Shown: positions 39,948-49,447, counted from the first letter of the stretch. The stretch is 64,000 nucleotides of DNA from Carnobacterium sp. 17-4 (GCF_000195575.1 NC_015391.1:2468363-2532362); one strand, 5' to 3'. Notes: generated by a model from the letters alone, not told the origin. Translations and numbers: made by a program.

Positions 39948-40526
39948 GTGCTAACCACTATCTTAGAAGACCCACTGTACTTACAATTCGCTTTTGCAGG
40001 CTGCATAGCATTAGCCATTTTGACATTACCACTAAAAGATATTATCAGTGTCGGTTTTTACGACATCAGTGATTTCTTTGTCACAGGGATGATTGCTTTT
40101 TTCATTACATATGGGGTTCTAGTGACCAATCGTGCAACCGTAACCATTTGGTTGTTTTTGAGTATCTTTTTTGTTATTGTGGTTGTCATTATGCTCATGA
40201 ACATTCTCGTTATCCTGCCCTTTAAGAGTCGTGCAGAAAATTCAAATATTACGTCAATTCATGATTTAGAAGGCAAAGAAGCAAAAGTATCCATTCCAAT
40301 CACACTCAATGGAACAGGCGAAGTTATCGTCTCTACTGGTTTTACACGAGTTAATAAAATGGCTAAAATCTATGACAATACTGATAACATAACCGATATT
40401 CCAAAAAATGAAAATGTATTAATCATGGATGTCAACGACAACATTCTTTATGTCCTTCCTTATACAAACAGTATTAAAGCCATTGGAAAACCAACGCCGA
40501 CATGGAATAAGAAACAAAAAAAATAA
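39948..40526 (+). CDS. NfeD-like membrane protein partnered with flotillin
   Basis: Protein of 192 aa with about three N-terminal membrane segments (about 10-90) and a C-terminal soluble beta-rich domain (LEGKEAKVSIPITLNGTGEV in part), the layout of the NfeD/YqiJ-type partners encoded before flotillins. GTG at 39948 starts it, with AAGGAGG 10 nt upstream. It lies 42 bp ahead of the flotillin gene. It is inferred to help assemble or stabilise flotillin membrane domains. Confidence 0.75.
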   Translation: MLTTILEDPLYLQFAFAGCIALAILTLPLKDIISVGFYDISDFFVTGMIAFFITYGVLVTNRATVTIWLFLSIFFVIVVVIMLMNILVILPFKSRAENSNITSIHDLEGKEAKVSIPITLNGTGEVIVSTGFTRVNKMAKIYDNTDNITDIPKNENVLIMDVNDNILYVLPYTNSIKAIGKPTPTWNKKQKK

Positions 40527-40568
40527 CTCCACCATCAAAAACAGATACGAGAAAGTAGGAATATATAC

Positions 40569-42044
40569 ATGAACTCAACATTATTTGCAACCGTTGGCGC
40601 AGTCGTCATCGCAGTCGTTTTACTAGTCGCATTGGTTAGTCGTTATCGTACAGCCTCTCCAGCAGAAGCATTAATTATTAGTGGTACAGCATTGGGCGAT
40701 AAAAATGTTTATATTGATCCCAATACAGGCAATAAAATGAAAATTGTTAGCGGAGGCGGGACATTCGTTTGGCCAATCATCCAATCCGTTCATAAATTGT
40801 CATTACTGTCGTCTAAATTAGACGTTCGCACACCTGAAGTATATACCGAAGAAGGTGTTCCGGTCGCAGTTGACGGGACCGTTATTATCAAAATTGGATC
40901 TACATCAGAAGATATCGCAACTGCCGCTGAACAATACCTTGGTAAATCAACCGAACAACTAGAAAGCGAAGCAAAAGAAGTTCTAGAAGGACATTTGCGT
41001 TCAATTTTGGGACGCATGACTGTTGAAGACATTTATCAAAACCGTGATAAATTCAACCAAAATGTCCAAGATGAAGCATCTGGCGATTTAGCTAAAATGG
41101 GATTGGTTATTTTATCTTTTACAGTAAAAGAAGTAACGGACAAAAATGGTTACCTAGATTCATTAGGTCAAGGACGTATTGCCGAAGTCAAACGAGATGC
41201 AGATATCAAAACAGCAAATGCGGATAAAGAAACACGTATTCAACGAGCACTAGCTGAACAACTGTCTCAAGAAGCTGAATTGCAAAGACAAACAGAGATT
41301 GCCGAAGCTGAAAAAGTAAAAAGTCTTCGCATATCTGAATACGGAAGAGAACAAAACATCGCAAAAGCTGAAGCTGAAAGTGCATATGACTTAAAGAAAG
41401 CTGAATTAAAGAAAAAAGTTATCATCGAAGAAGGTAACGCTCAAATTATTGAACGTGAAAAACAAATCGAATTACAAGAAAAAGAAACCATCAAGCAAGA
41501 ACGCGAATACGACGCAACTGTTCGTAAGAAAGCTGATGCTGAACGTTACTCTGTTGAGCAACGTGCCGAAGCCGATAAAAACAAAGCCATTGCTGAATCT
41601 GAAGCGAGAGCCAAAGAAATCGAATTAAATGGTATGGCTCAAGCCGAAAGTATTCGTTTAATCGGTCAAGCTGAAGCAGACAGCAAGACCGCTTGGGCTG
41701 AAGCCTTGAAACAATACGGCGATGAAGCTATTGCAACCTTACTGATTGAAGCTTATCCTGCAATTGTTCGTGCTGCTGCTGAACCACTAGGTAATATTGA
41801 CAAAATCACCGTTGTAGACAGCGGAAATGGAAATGGCGCATCAGCTATTACCAAAACAGCTTTAAACACACTAGCAGCTTCACAAGAAGCATTTAAAGAC
41901 GCAACAGGCTTAGACATCAATAATTTAATCAGCTCATTTGCTGGAACAAAGAATGTGGGTCGTCAAATCAGTAATTTGAACGAAACCTTCGCTCAAACAA
42001 CAATCGTAGCTGAAGAACCAATCATCACAGACGATTCAGAATAA
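40569..42044 (+). CDS. floT: Flotillin-like protein
   Basis: SPFH/flotillin protein of 491 aa. It has an N-terminal membrane-inserting hydrophobic segment (about 5-24), an SPFH domain (about 30-210) and a long Ala/Glu/Lys-rich coiled-coil region (about 210-400) with the AEAE-type repeats of YqiK/FloT. The C-terminal part ends in a Gly/Ala/Asn-containing tail. Flotillins scaffold membrane microdomains. AGGA 8 nt before the ATG; it forms an operon with the NfeD-like gene. Confidence 0.9.
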   Translation: MNSTLFATVGAVVIAVVLLVALVSRYRTASPAEALIISGTALGDKNVYIDPNTGNKMKIVSGGGTFVWPIIQSVHKLSLLSSKLDVRTPEVYTEEGVPVAVDGTVIIKIGSTSEDIATAAEQYLGKSTEQLESEAKEVLEGHLRSILGRMTVEDIYQNRDKFNQNVQDEASGDLAKMGLVILSFTVKEVTDKNGYLDSLGQGRIAEVKRDADIKTANADKETRIQRALAEQLSQEAELQRQTEIAEAEKVKSLRISEYGREQNIAKAEAESAYDLKKAELKKKVIIEEGNAQIIEREKQIELQEKETIKQEREYDATVRKKADAERYSVEQRAEADKNKAIAESEARAKEIELNGMAQAESIRLIGQAEADSKTAWAEALKQYGDEAIATLLIEAYPAIVRAAAEPLGNIDKITVVDSGNGNGASAITKTALNTLAASQEAFKDATGLDINNLISSFAGTKNVGRQISNLNETFAQTTIVAEEPIITDDSE

Positions 42045-42065
42045 TCATTTAAACACCTGCATCAA

Positions 42066-42109
42066 TGCACGGCTAGGAGCCTTATGGTGGTTCGATTCCA
42101 CCACGTGTA
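42066..42109 (+). other. tRNA-like mini-structure (truncated tRNA remnant or att site)
   Basis: A canonical T-arm GGTGG-TTCGATT-CCACC (42086-42102) is enclosed by a closing stem TGCACG / CGTGTA (42066-42071 with 42104-42109, one G-U) and accompanied by a GGCT-AGG-AGCC hairpin (42071-42081). Total length is 44 nt, far too short for a tRNA; there is no anticodon arm. It may be a tRNA relic or the tRNA-end copy left by an integrated element; a serine-recombinase fragment follows. Confidence 0.45.
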
Positions 42110-42217
42110 TTATATTCAAATCAAGAGATTACCAAAAGTAACCCCGTTGAATTTTTTTGTTAAACGATTGAACTGTAATCAATATAGAATAGAAAATATT
42201 TTTTAAGAGGTCGAATT

Positions 42218-42373
42218 ATGCGGATCGCTTATGCTAAAGCACGTGGAGTAAAGTTTGGTCGGCAGATAATGTATAATCCAAAGGTGAAAGATGCTTTACG
42301 CTTACATGATTCAGGTCATTATTTGGTTAAAGATATTATAAGAATCACTGGTACCTCTCAATGGTATTTATAA
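42218..42373 (+). pseudogene. C-terminal fragment of a serine recombinase/resolvase
   Basis: A 51-codon frame whose start AYAKARGVKFGRQ matches the linker of Tn3/Hin-type resolvases, followed by a helix-turn-helix-like ALRLHDSGHYLVKDIIRITGTS. The catalytic N-terminal domain is absent. It marks a decayed mobile element next to the tRNA-like sequence. Confidence 0.65.
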
Positions 42374-42546
42374 AGGAAAATCAAAGAGCGGGATTCAAAA
42401 CAAATTTTAAGTGTCCTAATAGAAACTACTGAATTAAAATAACTTAATGCACTTTTTTCTTATTCTAACCGGCTTGTAGATTACCAATAAATAACATACT
42501 AGGGTATAATTATAGAATAAATATTAAAGTTTAGGAGAATCATATT

Positions 42547-43137
42547 ATGAATAAAGAAAGATTATCTTCTTTTTTTGATGCAGTCCTAGCCATTATTTTA
42601 ACTATTTTAGTTTTGGAGTTAGAAAAACCAAAAGAACTTAATTTACATGGTTTAATTGATTTAACACCTAACTTTTTTGCCTACACACTCTCGTTTGCCT
42701 GGTTAAGCTTTATGTGGATAGGTATCCATAATACTTGGCAAGATGTTAAAACTATATCCAATCAAACAGTCATTTCGATCATGTTTCTATTGTTTTTCTC
42801 CTCTTTTATTCCGTATACGACCAGTATCGTTGCTATTGATCATTATAATAGTTTTGCACAAATGATGTATGGTTTTATTGCAATTATGGTTACAATTTGT
42901 GTAACGTGGAATTATTATACACTTATTCAAGCAGATAGAACTAATCTGTTACTAAAAAAAGAATTATTAACGTATATTCACTTTCTATATATCGATATCT
43001 GCATTAAAATTTTGGGTATGGTTATCTCTGCACTGTTTTTTCCTCCAGCTGTGATGTACAGCATCCTTATCGCAGCGTTTGCTCTAATATTGCCAAGCCG
43101 CATTTATATCCGCTATCGTAAAAAAAATTTTGATTAG
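42547..43137 (+). CDS. TMEM175-family (DUF1211) potassium-channel-like membrane protein
   Basis: Membrane protein of 196 aa with about six hydrophobic segments. The first segment carries the bacterial TMEM175 signature (R-x3-FFDAV-x-AI-x2-T: RLSSFFDAVLAIILT), the element that forms the selectivity filter in characterised homologues. GGAG 7 nt before the ATG. It stands alone. Confidence 0.82.
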   Translation: MNKERLSSFFDAVLAIILTILVLELEKPKELNLHGLIDLTPNFFAYTLSFAWLSFMWIGIHNTWQDVKTISNQTVISIMFLLFFSSFIPYTTSIVAIDHYNSFAQMMYGFIAIMVTICVTWNYYTLIQADRTNLLLKKELLTYIHFLYIDICIKILGMVISALFFPPAVMYSILIAAFALILPSRIYIRYRKKNFD

Positions 43138-43225
43138 TGACACGATATCTTTTTTATCAATCAGTTATACAATAGTATTAACAAAAATAAATAAGAAAAA
43201 TATAATGCCCATTTTAATAATACTA

Positions 43226-43270
43226 AATAAAGGTTACTTGCCTCCCTTTGTAAGTAACCTTATTTATATT
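43226..43270 (+). terminator. Terminator after the TMEM175 gene; rest of the gap empty
   Basis: Perfect AAGGTTACTT / AAGTAACCTT hairpin (43230-43261) followed by a weak ATTTATATTT tail. The remaining stretch to 43633 is AT-rich and shows no gene. Confidence 0.65.
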
Positions 43271-43633
43271 TCCAAATATAATTGTAACAAAGGATTGCGC
43301 CCTTACTATAAATGCTTGTTTAAAAGTAATAATTAATATTATCATGTTAAAATACATATTTGATAATTCACAAAATTTCTTCTTAAATGAGTCATACTTT
43401 TCCAGGTATTTTATCCGGAAGCTCCCCTACTCTGTCTAATTTTTCAATCCGTGGATTAATTTTTGGTCGGTGGATTGGATATACGTACATAGCCTATTTC
43501 CATTTTTTCACGCTTTTTTAAACACACTTAGTAGACATTTATAATCCATACAAAAATCTCTTCTATCATTTAAAATCAACAATAGGAGAGATCTAATAAA
43601 TTATTTTATCTATAGACTAGCGACGCTTCTACT

Positions 43634-44647
43634 CTATGGAAGCAAGTTTACAGGCATTAATTGCTGATAGAAATTTTTGAGCTGCTTGCCCACATTTTGA
43701 ATACTTTTTTCAGATACTTTACCATAACCTGCGTCCACTAATGAAGGAACTTCACCTTCGATGATTGCTTGACCAAGCGCAATAAATTGATCAATTGAAC
43801 GTCCTTTATAAATAGTTTCCTCATGTGTGTAAAAGGGGGTGAATACAGGAATATCCCGCACGAGCGTATTTGTTTTACTTGCTAAGGCTTCCAATAAGAC
43901 GATTCCCTCTGTTTCTTCATGGGTCAGGAATACATATAAATCACAGGCTTGGTAAGCTACACGAAGTTCATCGCGTTCAATATAACCAGGAAATTGAAGA
44001 TTGGGCAACTCTGTTTCAATGGCATCAACAACTTCTTTGGGCAATAATTTTTTGTCCGTATGACCGAACCAAATGAATTGATAGTCAGGTAATCGTTTTG
44101 CCATTTCAACAAAATCTAAAATTCCTTTGCGCTTGATTTGTAAACCAACTGACAGAATTAATTTTTCATCTGGAGCGACCCCATACTTCTTTTTAAAAAG
44201 GAGTATTTCTTCATTGGTACTACTCCAATACGACAGATCAATACCGTTTGAAATGACTTCAATCGGTACTTCTATCCCGTAACCTTCGATTAAAGATTTT
44301 GAGTAAGCAGATGGAGTTAGCAATAAATCTGCTGATGCATAACATTTCTTAATCCACCATCCGAATAGTGATGCAAGAGCATTCGCAAAAAAATAGGAAT
44401 TTCGAAAATCTTCAATAGTCGAATGCGCATGAAAAACAACAGGTTTTCCAGCTCTTTTTGCTTTCTTTGCTTTCAGATAAGACTGTGGAAAAATAGTGTT
44501 GATATGGATAATATCGTAGGGCTCTTCACCTGTTAATGTATAGGAAATATTCTCCTCAGTTAACGCCATTTGTTGGTGTTCAATCGCACGACCAACACCA
44601 CTTTGTTTAATGTATTCTTGTAAATCACTGCATAAATAGATCTGCAT
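43634..44647 (-). CDS. Glycolipid glycosyltransferase, CpoA/BgsA (LafB)-like
   Basis: GT4-type glycosyltransferase of 337 aa. The N-terminal MQIYLCSDLQEYIKQSGVGR region resembles glucosyltransferases that add the second hexose to monoglucosyl-diacylglycerol. The C-terminal half has the donor-binding EETEGIVLLEALASKT motif (E-x7-E). ATG 44647 follows AAAGGGG; the 51 preceding in-frame residues overlap the upstream gene and are noncoding. Product would be the diglycosyl-diacylglycerol anchor of lipoteichoic acid; linkage cannot be deduced. Confidence 0.82.
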   Translation of the reverse strand: MQIYLCSDLQEYIKQSGVGRAIEHQQMALTEENISYTLTGEEPYDIIHINTIFPQSYLKAKKAKRAGKPVVFHAHSTIEDFRNSYFFANALASLFGWWIKKCYASADLLLTPSAYSKSLIEGYGIEVPIEVISNGIDLSYWSSTNEEILLFKKKYGVAPDEKLILSVGLQIKRKGILDFVEMAKRLPDYQFIWFGHTDKKLLPKEVVDAIETELPNLQFPGYIERDELRVAYQACDLYVFLTHEETEGIVLLEALASKTNTLVRDIPVFTPFYTHEETIYKGRSIDQFIALGQAIIEGEVPSLVDAGYGKVSEKSIQNVGKQLKNFYQQLMPVNLLP

Positions 44648-44661
44648 TTCATTCCCCTTTA

Positions 44662-45315
44662 CTATCCTAATACTTGAAAGACAACATTTAACACTTCGGT
44701 CATACCGTACGAATAAATAAGCAAGGTAATCGGTTTTCCAAGAGCTAAGATAACGAAATATTTCCGAAACGATAGACTCGAAAGTCCGGCTAAGTAACAT
44801 AAGAAGTCAGCAGGTGATAATGGAAAGAACATCCCAAAAGTAAATAACCGATCAAATCGATGAGGATCATCTAACCAACGGATATATTTATCAACTTTTT
44901 TATCTCCAGCCAACAACTCCACGAATGGACGACCAATTTTTCGAGCAATCGCAAAATTAAGTACTGACCCGATCATAATGCTTACGAAATTTAAAAAGAA
45001 TCCATAACCTACACCAAAAATCATCGTCCCCATGGGAATGGTCAAAGCACCGGGCACAACAGGGACAACGGTCTGAATAATTTGAATCCCCATAAATCCA
45101 TACGGAGCCATCGGACCCATAGAATTCAAAAGATTTCGTAGAGCGATTTCAGAAGTGAAAATTTGCTGTTGGTAGCACCAATAAAATCCATAAATCGTTC
45201 CAAGAATACCCACAATGTTTAAAATGTGCAACCCAAACCGAAATTTTTTTTTATATTTAATTAAGAATGAGTTAACCATTGATTTCAGAGAACCATCAAA
45301 ATGCTCTTTTTTCAT
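44662..45315 (-). CDS. VTT/TVP38 (DedA-like) membrane protein
   Basis: Membrane protein of 217 aa with about five hydrophobic segments and the VTT-domain core (IPMGTMIFGVGYGFFLN, then GSVLNFAIARKIGRPFVE and FFPLSPADFLCYLAGLS). ATG 45315 is preferred: AGGAGG, itself inside the longer frame, stands 8 nt before it, whereas the ATG at 45351 has none. It lies between the two glycosyltransferases in one operon, so a role in moving lipid or glycolipid across the membrane is attractive. That role is inference from DedA/VTT scramblase work. Confidence 0.82.
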   Translation of the reverse strand: MKKEHFDGSLKSMVNSFLIKYKKKFRFGLHILNIVGILGTIYGFYWCYQQQIFTSEIALRNLLNSMGPMAPYGFMGIQIIQTVVPVVPGALTIPMGTMIFGVGYGFFLNFVSIMIGSVLNFAIARKIGRPFVELLAGDKKVDKYIRWLDDPHRFDRLFTFGMFFPLSPADFLCYLAGLSSLSFRKYFVILALGKPITLLIYSYGMTEVLNVVFQVLG

Positions 45316-45351
45316 TGATTGTACCTCCTCAATGGTTATTTTGTTCGACAT

Positions 45352-46536
45352 TTACTTTGAATGCTTGTAACGAATGACATGTTTTAACTGGTAGGAGTTG
45401 ATCGCTTTTTTATAAATTTCATTCACGTGCTCTCCGAAAGATTCAGAAGAATAATGTTTAAAAGCGAATTCTTCTGCTTCACCCACCATTGTATGATACA
45501 GTTCTTTACTATGAATTAAAACGTACAGACAAGATTCAAATTCTTTAAACGAGTGATATTGATAACCCATTTTTCCATCAATAATAACATTCTCAATGGA
45601 TTCATCTGCACGACATAAAGCTGGGATTCCACTCGCGAATGCTTCAATATATGTCAGACCTTGTGTTTCACTTGTTGACGCGCTAACAAACAAATCTGCA
45701 GTCTGATAATATAGCGGTACTTCAAGTGGATCTATCATCCCGGTAAAGGTAACTTTATGATCCACTTCTAATTCTTTTGCATATTCCTTCAACCGATATC
45801 GGTTTGGCCCGTCACCAACAATTAATAAATGGGCATCAATTTTCAATAACGAGAAGAAGAGAAGTAATTCTTCTACATTTTTTTCTTTTCCTAAACGACC
45901 TAATGAAATGAGTAAGAAGGCATCTTCTGGAATATTTAGATGCTCTCGCATTTGGCTCCTTTTTTTTGACTCTAATCTTTTGGTAAATCGATCTAACTGA
46001 ATCCCAGTGGGAATAACTTTAATCGGTTGCCTAACTGCATAGCCATCCAGCATGCGTTTAACTTTGTTTGTTGGCGCAATTACGTATTCAACATCGCTTA
46101 GCAACTTTTTAGATAAAAGCGAGACTACTTTTCGACCCGTTGTTTTGTTGGGAGAAAAATAGTGTGTGTAGTCTTCGTATATTGTGTGATATGTATGTAC
46201 AATCGGAATCGAAAGATATTGGGCAATATATTTTGCCATGCGAAACGTACTAAATTCACTTTGTGTGTGAATAATTTCCGGACTCCAGTCTATAATTCCT
46301 CTTAAAACAGCTCGATCTTTAAAAAATTTAATGCGAGCACCTGGATAAATTTTATTGATGTTAAAGGAAGAAACGCTATAGATATCTTCTTCGATATCAA
46401 TATACTCGTCTTCAGAAAGTGTTAATACACGTACATCGTGTCCAATTTGCTCTAAGGAATTTTTCAATGAAACGGTTGACGTAACAACTCCGTTAATCGC
46501 TGGAGTGTACAAATCCGTTGCAAGTAGAATTCTCAT
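45352..46536 (-). CDS. 1,2-diacylglycerol 3-glucosyltransferase, BgsB/LafA-like
   Basis: GT4-family transferase of 394 aa, likely adding the first glucose to diacylglycerol. It begins MRILLATDLYTPAINGVVTS, has the HTYHTIYEDYTHYF segment typical of the monoglucosyl-DAG synthases, the GRLGKEKN turn, and the C-terminal SETQGLTYIEAFASGIP donor motif. ATG 46536 (AGGAG at 7 nt) is preferred to 46542. It is the first gene of the glycolipid operon. Confidence 0.85.
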   Translation of the reverse strand: MRILLATDLYTPAINGVVTSTVSLKNSLEQIGHDVRVLTLSEDEYIDIEEDIYSVSSFNINKIYPGARIKFFKDRAVLRGIIDWSPEIIHTQSEFSTFRMAKYIAQYLSIPIVHTYHTIYEDYTHYFSPNKTTGRKVVSLLSKKLLSDVEYVIAPTNKVKRMLDGYAVRQPIKVIPTGIQLDRFTKRLESKKRSQMREHLNIPEDAFLLISLGRLGKEKNVEELLLFFSLLKIDAHLLIVGDGPNRYRLKEYAKELEVDHKVTFTGMIDPLEVPLYYQTADLFVSASTSETQGLTYIEAFASGIPALCRADESIENVIIDGKMGYQYHSFKEFESCLYVLIHSKELYHTMVGEAEEFAFKHYSSESFGEHVNEIYKKAINSYQLKHVIRYKHSK

Positions 46537-46918
46537 CTTCATACTCCTTTCTACGTGTATTTAATCTAGTCATCTTAGTCTATGTAATTATACCTTATGT
46601 TCTGCTTTAGTTTCTTTAAAAATAGGTAAAGACTGTGTATGGAAACACTATGTAATTAATAAAATAGAACAAAGGCTATCTTCTATTACAATCATAATAA
46701 ACATAAGTCTTATTATTGTCATCCTACTAAAGTCTCGCTTATGAAGGTGTATTTTCAAAATTGCCAAAATTTGTATCATATCATTAAAACACTTTACTCA
46801 AAAAATATAGAAAGAAAGTCAATATTCGTTAGTGAAAATGAATTTTATGTTAAGTTGTTAATTACAATATAAACTAAACTATAGCAGATAACTATTAATA
46901 AACAGCGCAAATTTCCAT

Positions 46919-46957
46919 CAAAAAGATACCGGATCCTCTTAAAGAGAATCCGGTATC
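46919..46957 (-). terminator. Minus-strand terminator-like hairpin
   Basis: AGATACCGGAT-CCTCT / AGAG-AATCCGGTATCT around a 3-nt loop, followed on the minus strand by TTTTT. No intact gene precedes it on that strand; it lies at the end of a degraded reductase fragment. The rest of 46543-46918 is AT-rich and empty apart from the glycolipid-operon promoter, which I could not place. Confidence 0.7.
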
Positions 46958-47082
46958 TGGTATAGAAGCTATTGAAAACAAACGGTATTTTCTGCCTTCG
47001 TTTTTTTTACTTAGCAAAGTAAAGATACCATGCTCTCCTGGTACCCAAGTTACGTCAGAATCATTTTTGAATTTGATAGATT
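46955..47082 (-). pseudogene. Short remnant of a ferredoxin/ferric-reductase-type flavoprotein
   Basis: Minus-strand frame reading IKFKNDSDVTWVPGEHG, then IFTLLSKKNEGRKYRLFSIAS, resembling the FAD-binding region (PGQ... then R-x-(Y/F)-S-(I/V)-A-S) of ferredoxin-NADP-reductase-like domains. It has no start, is cut at the left repeat, and runs into the terminator. Only about 43 residues remain. Confidence 0.45.
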
Positions 47083-47197
47083 TCTTAACGCTCTAAGTAT
47101 AGCAATGACGTCTATAAAAGTTAAGCTCTTTTCTTAATACTGTATCATTCAGGTCTATACTTATTTTTGATAGTTGTTAGATACTCTATCCTTGTAT
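47076..47197. repeat. 122-bp direct repeat, left copy
   Basis: Begins ATAGATTTCTTAACGCTC and ends near CTTGTAT. It matches 59725-59846 in the same orientation with seven mismatches and no gaps (about 94% identity). The two copies bracket a 12.5-kb accessory segment. No coding function is apparent. Confidence 0.9.
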
Positions 47198-47219
47198 GCT
47201 TCTTCAATAAAATTGAACC

Positions 47220-47945
47220 TCAGTCTGGTTTCCGTTGGACTTTTTCGATTTCTTTATCAAAGTCTGAAATGATTCTCTGATCTTTATTGAATTCTTTATA
47301 CTCTGATAAAGCTTTTTGTTTTGCATTTTTACTAGATATGCTTCCGTGATCTTCTAGTACTTCATAACGGTTAAACTTCAAAAACTCATCAATACTGTTA
47401 GCAAAAGCTTGCATAGAAAGCGGATTTCATTTTCCAATAACCGTTCTACATAATCAAAATAAGAAGATATGTTTCGTTATCTCTGAGTTTTATCATAATC
47501 ATAAGGAATTTCCGCAAATATATCAGTAATTTGTTGCCAAATTCTACGTTCGCTTGCTCGAAACGAACAACCAGTTTTCAATAATTCACGGAAATAATCT
47601 TTCAAACATCAGTTGTCCAGATTCTAAATTTTGTCGATTTTTGAGAATTAACACGATTACCAACTGAAATGATGGCATCTAAGTTATAATATTTGACAGC
47701 TTTATTCTGACTTTTACCTTCTATAGCATCATGTTGAGTGGTATGTGCAATTTCTGTACATACCACTTTTTCATATAATTAGTCTATTTCAAAAACATTC
47801 TTTAAATGTCGCAAGATTGAAGTTCTATCAACGTCAAATAAAACAGCAATTGCTTTTTGGGTAGCCCAAATCATTTCATCTATATTATTCTTTATTATCA
47901 AAGCTCTACCAGACAAAAAATTATTTTGGGTATAGTAAAAGTGAC
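47220..47945 (-). pseudogene. Degraded rhuM-like gene
   Basis: Several frames of the minus strand together rebuild a RhuM-family protein. WATQKAIAVLFDVDRTS, with ILRHLKNVFE, lies near 47800-47900; YYNLDAIISVGNRVNS and FRIWTTDV follow near 47620-47710; FRELLKTGCSFRASER lies near 47540-47600; and the C-terminal AFANSIDEFLKFNRYEVL continues to a stop at 47220. Stops and frameshifts separate the pieces, so the gene is dead. RhuM genes are common in restriction and mobile-element neighbourhoods. Confidence 0.75.
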
Positions 47946-48011
47946 AAAACCACAATCTATTCCAAAAGAAATGATGATCAGAAAGGATTATTTCTCCTCA
48001 AAAATTTATAC

Positions 48012-48047
48012 TAAAAAAGAACCTGCCTAAAGAGGCAAGTTCTTTTT
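48012..48047 (-). terminator. Terminator of the cellobiose-type PTS gene
   Basis: AAGAACCTGCC / GGCAAGTTCTT hairpin (one mismatch) followed on the minus strand by TTTTTTAG, 29 bp beyond the stop codon. Confidence 0.85.
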
Positions 48048-48075
48048 ATATTTAATGTTTTATGGTTTCATATTA

Positions 48076-49359
48076 TTATTCATCAGCCATAGAAACAGTG
48101 TTTAGATTTACTTTATCAACTAATTTAAGGAATGGGAACCAGATCAATCCGATAATCGCCATATCTATGATTTGTAGTAATCCACCCATAAATGAGTTGG
48201 TAGCCATAAATCCACTAATAATAACAGGTATTGTCCAAGGTACTGCAACTCCTGTTGGAATTGGAAATATTCCAGCAGCCATCACCGCATAGTTGAATGC
48301 TGTTGTTACCATTGGAGCAATCACCCAAGGAATAAAGATTGAAGTATTTAATACTAAAGGGAACCCGAAAATCAACGGTTCATTTACATTAAAAATCGCA
48401 GGTAGTACGGCTAAACGACCAATTTCTTTGTTTTGACTGCTTTTCATAACAAATGCTAGTAATAAGACAACGACTAATGTGCCTCCAGATCCGCCCAAAC
48501 CAACATTATAGACATCCATAAAAGGGTTCGTTACGATATGAGGTAAAGGCTCTCCAGCTTGATAAGCAGCAAGATTTTCCAAACCTAAAGTGTTCCAGAT
48601 TGGGTCCATTACAGAGTTCACAATAATTTGTCCATGTAATCCGAAGAACCATAGGAATTGAATAAAGAATACGGCAATCAATGTAGCTGGTAATCCACTA
48701 CCAAGAGCTGTAAGCGGTTGTTGTATCGCTGTATAAACAACATCATGCAAATTTGCGTCAAAGAACCCAGAAATGGCTGCATTAAGTAATAAGAATATTG
48801 CTAAAGTAATAATAGCTGGTAGTAAAGCGGCAAATGAATTTGCAACTGCTGGCGGCACACCATCAGGCATTTTGATGACAATACCTTTTTTAACGATACG
48901 TGTGTATATTTCAGCAGCAAGAAAGGCTGCAATCATACCGATGAACATACCTTTTGCACCTAAACGATCTAATGATAACACTCCAGTTACTGCTTCTCCT
49001 GATTCTGTTACTATTGTAAATGGTGTTAATATCAAGTAAGAAGCTAATGATACAGCACCACCAAAGACGCCTTCAACATCATAGGACTTGCTTAAATAAT
49101 AACCGATACCGAACGTTACAAAAATGGTCAAGATCGACATTGTCGCATTTTGTCCATTTCCAAATAAGTTTCCTAAGTTATCTTGTAATGCATCGCTAAA
49201 AAATGGCAAGTTATTTAATACAACTACAATTGATCCAAACATGGTAATTGGAAAAGCAAGCATAAATGCATCACGTAAAACTTTAAGGTAACGATTTTCA
49301 CCAAGTTTTCCGGCAATAGGAAGTAATTTTTCACCTAATTTATCAATAAATCCATTCAC
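48076..49359 (-). CDS. PTS lactose/cellobiose-family EIIC
   Basis: Permease subunit of about 427 aa of the Lac/Cel PTS family, with about ten membrane segments. Family stretches are RDAFMLAFPITMFGSI, FFGLHGQIIVNSVMDPI, and NVNEPLIFGFPLVLN. GTG 49359 gives the usual N-terminus (NGFIDKLGEKLLPIAGK follows) and has AGAGG 7 nt ahead; ATGs at 49365 and 49377 are less well placed. No EIIA, EIIB or phospho-beta-glucosidase is adjacent, so it must borrow partners from elsewhere. It lies inside the repeat-bracketed accessory segment. Confidence 0.87.
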   Translation of the reverse strand: MNGFIDKLGEKLLPIAGKLGENRYLKVLRDAFMLAFPITMFGSIVVVLNNLPFFSDALQDNLGNLFGNGQNATMSILTIFVTFGIGYYLSKSYDVEGVFGGAVSLASYLILTPFTIVTESGEAVTGVLSLDRLGAKGMFIGMIAAFLAAEIYTRIVKKGIVIKMPDGVPPAVANSFAALLPAIITLAIFLLLNAAISGFFDANLHDVVYTAIQQPLTALGSGLPATLIAVFFIQFLWFFGLHGQIIVNSVMDPIWNTLGLENLAAYQAGEPLPHIVTNPFMDVYNVGLGGSGGTLVVVLLLAFVMKSSQNKEIGRLAVLPAIFNVNEPLIFGFPLVLNTSIFIPWVIAPMVTTAFNYAVMAAGIFPIPTGVAVPWTIPVIISGFMATNSFMGGLLQIIDMAIIGLIWFPFLKLVDKVNLNTVSMADE

Positions 49360-49447
49360 TAGCATTCCTCTTTTCATTTTTAATTCTAAGCAAGTTTAAC
49401 GGGTAGTACTTTTTAAAGAAAATTAAAAATAGGTTTCTTCAGTTTTT

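Noticed and set aside
42060-42110. Functional tRNA gene
   Set aside because: Only the T-arm, one extra hairpin and a short closing stem exist; 44 nt and no anticodon arm.
43130-43336. 68-codon open frame after the TMEM175 gene
   Set aside because: It spans the terminator hairpin and has low-complexity AT-driven composition.
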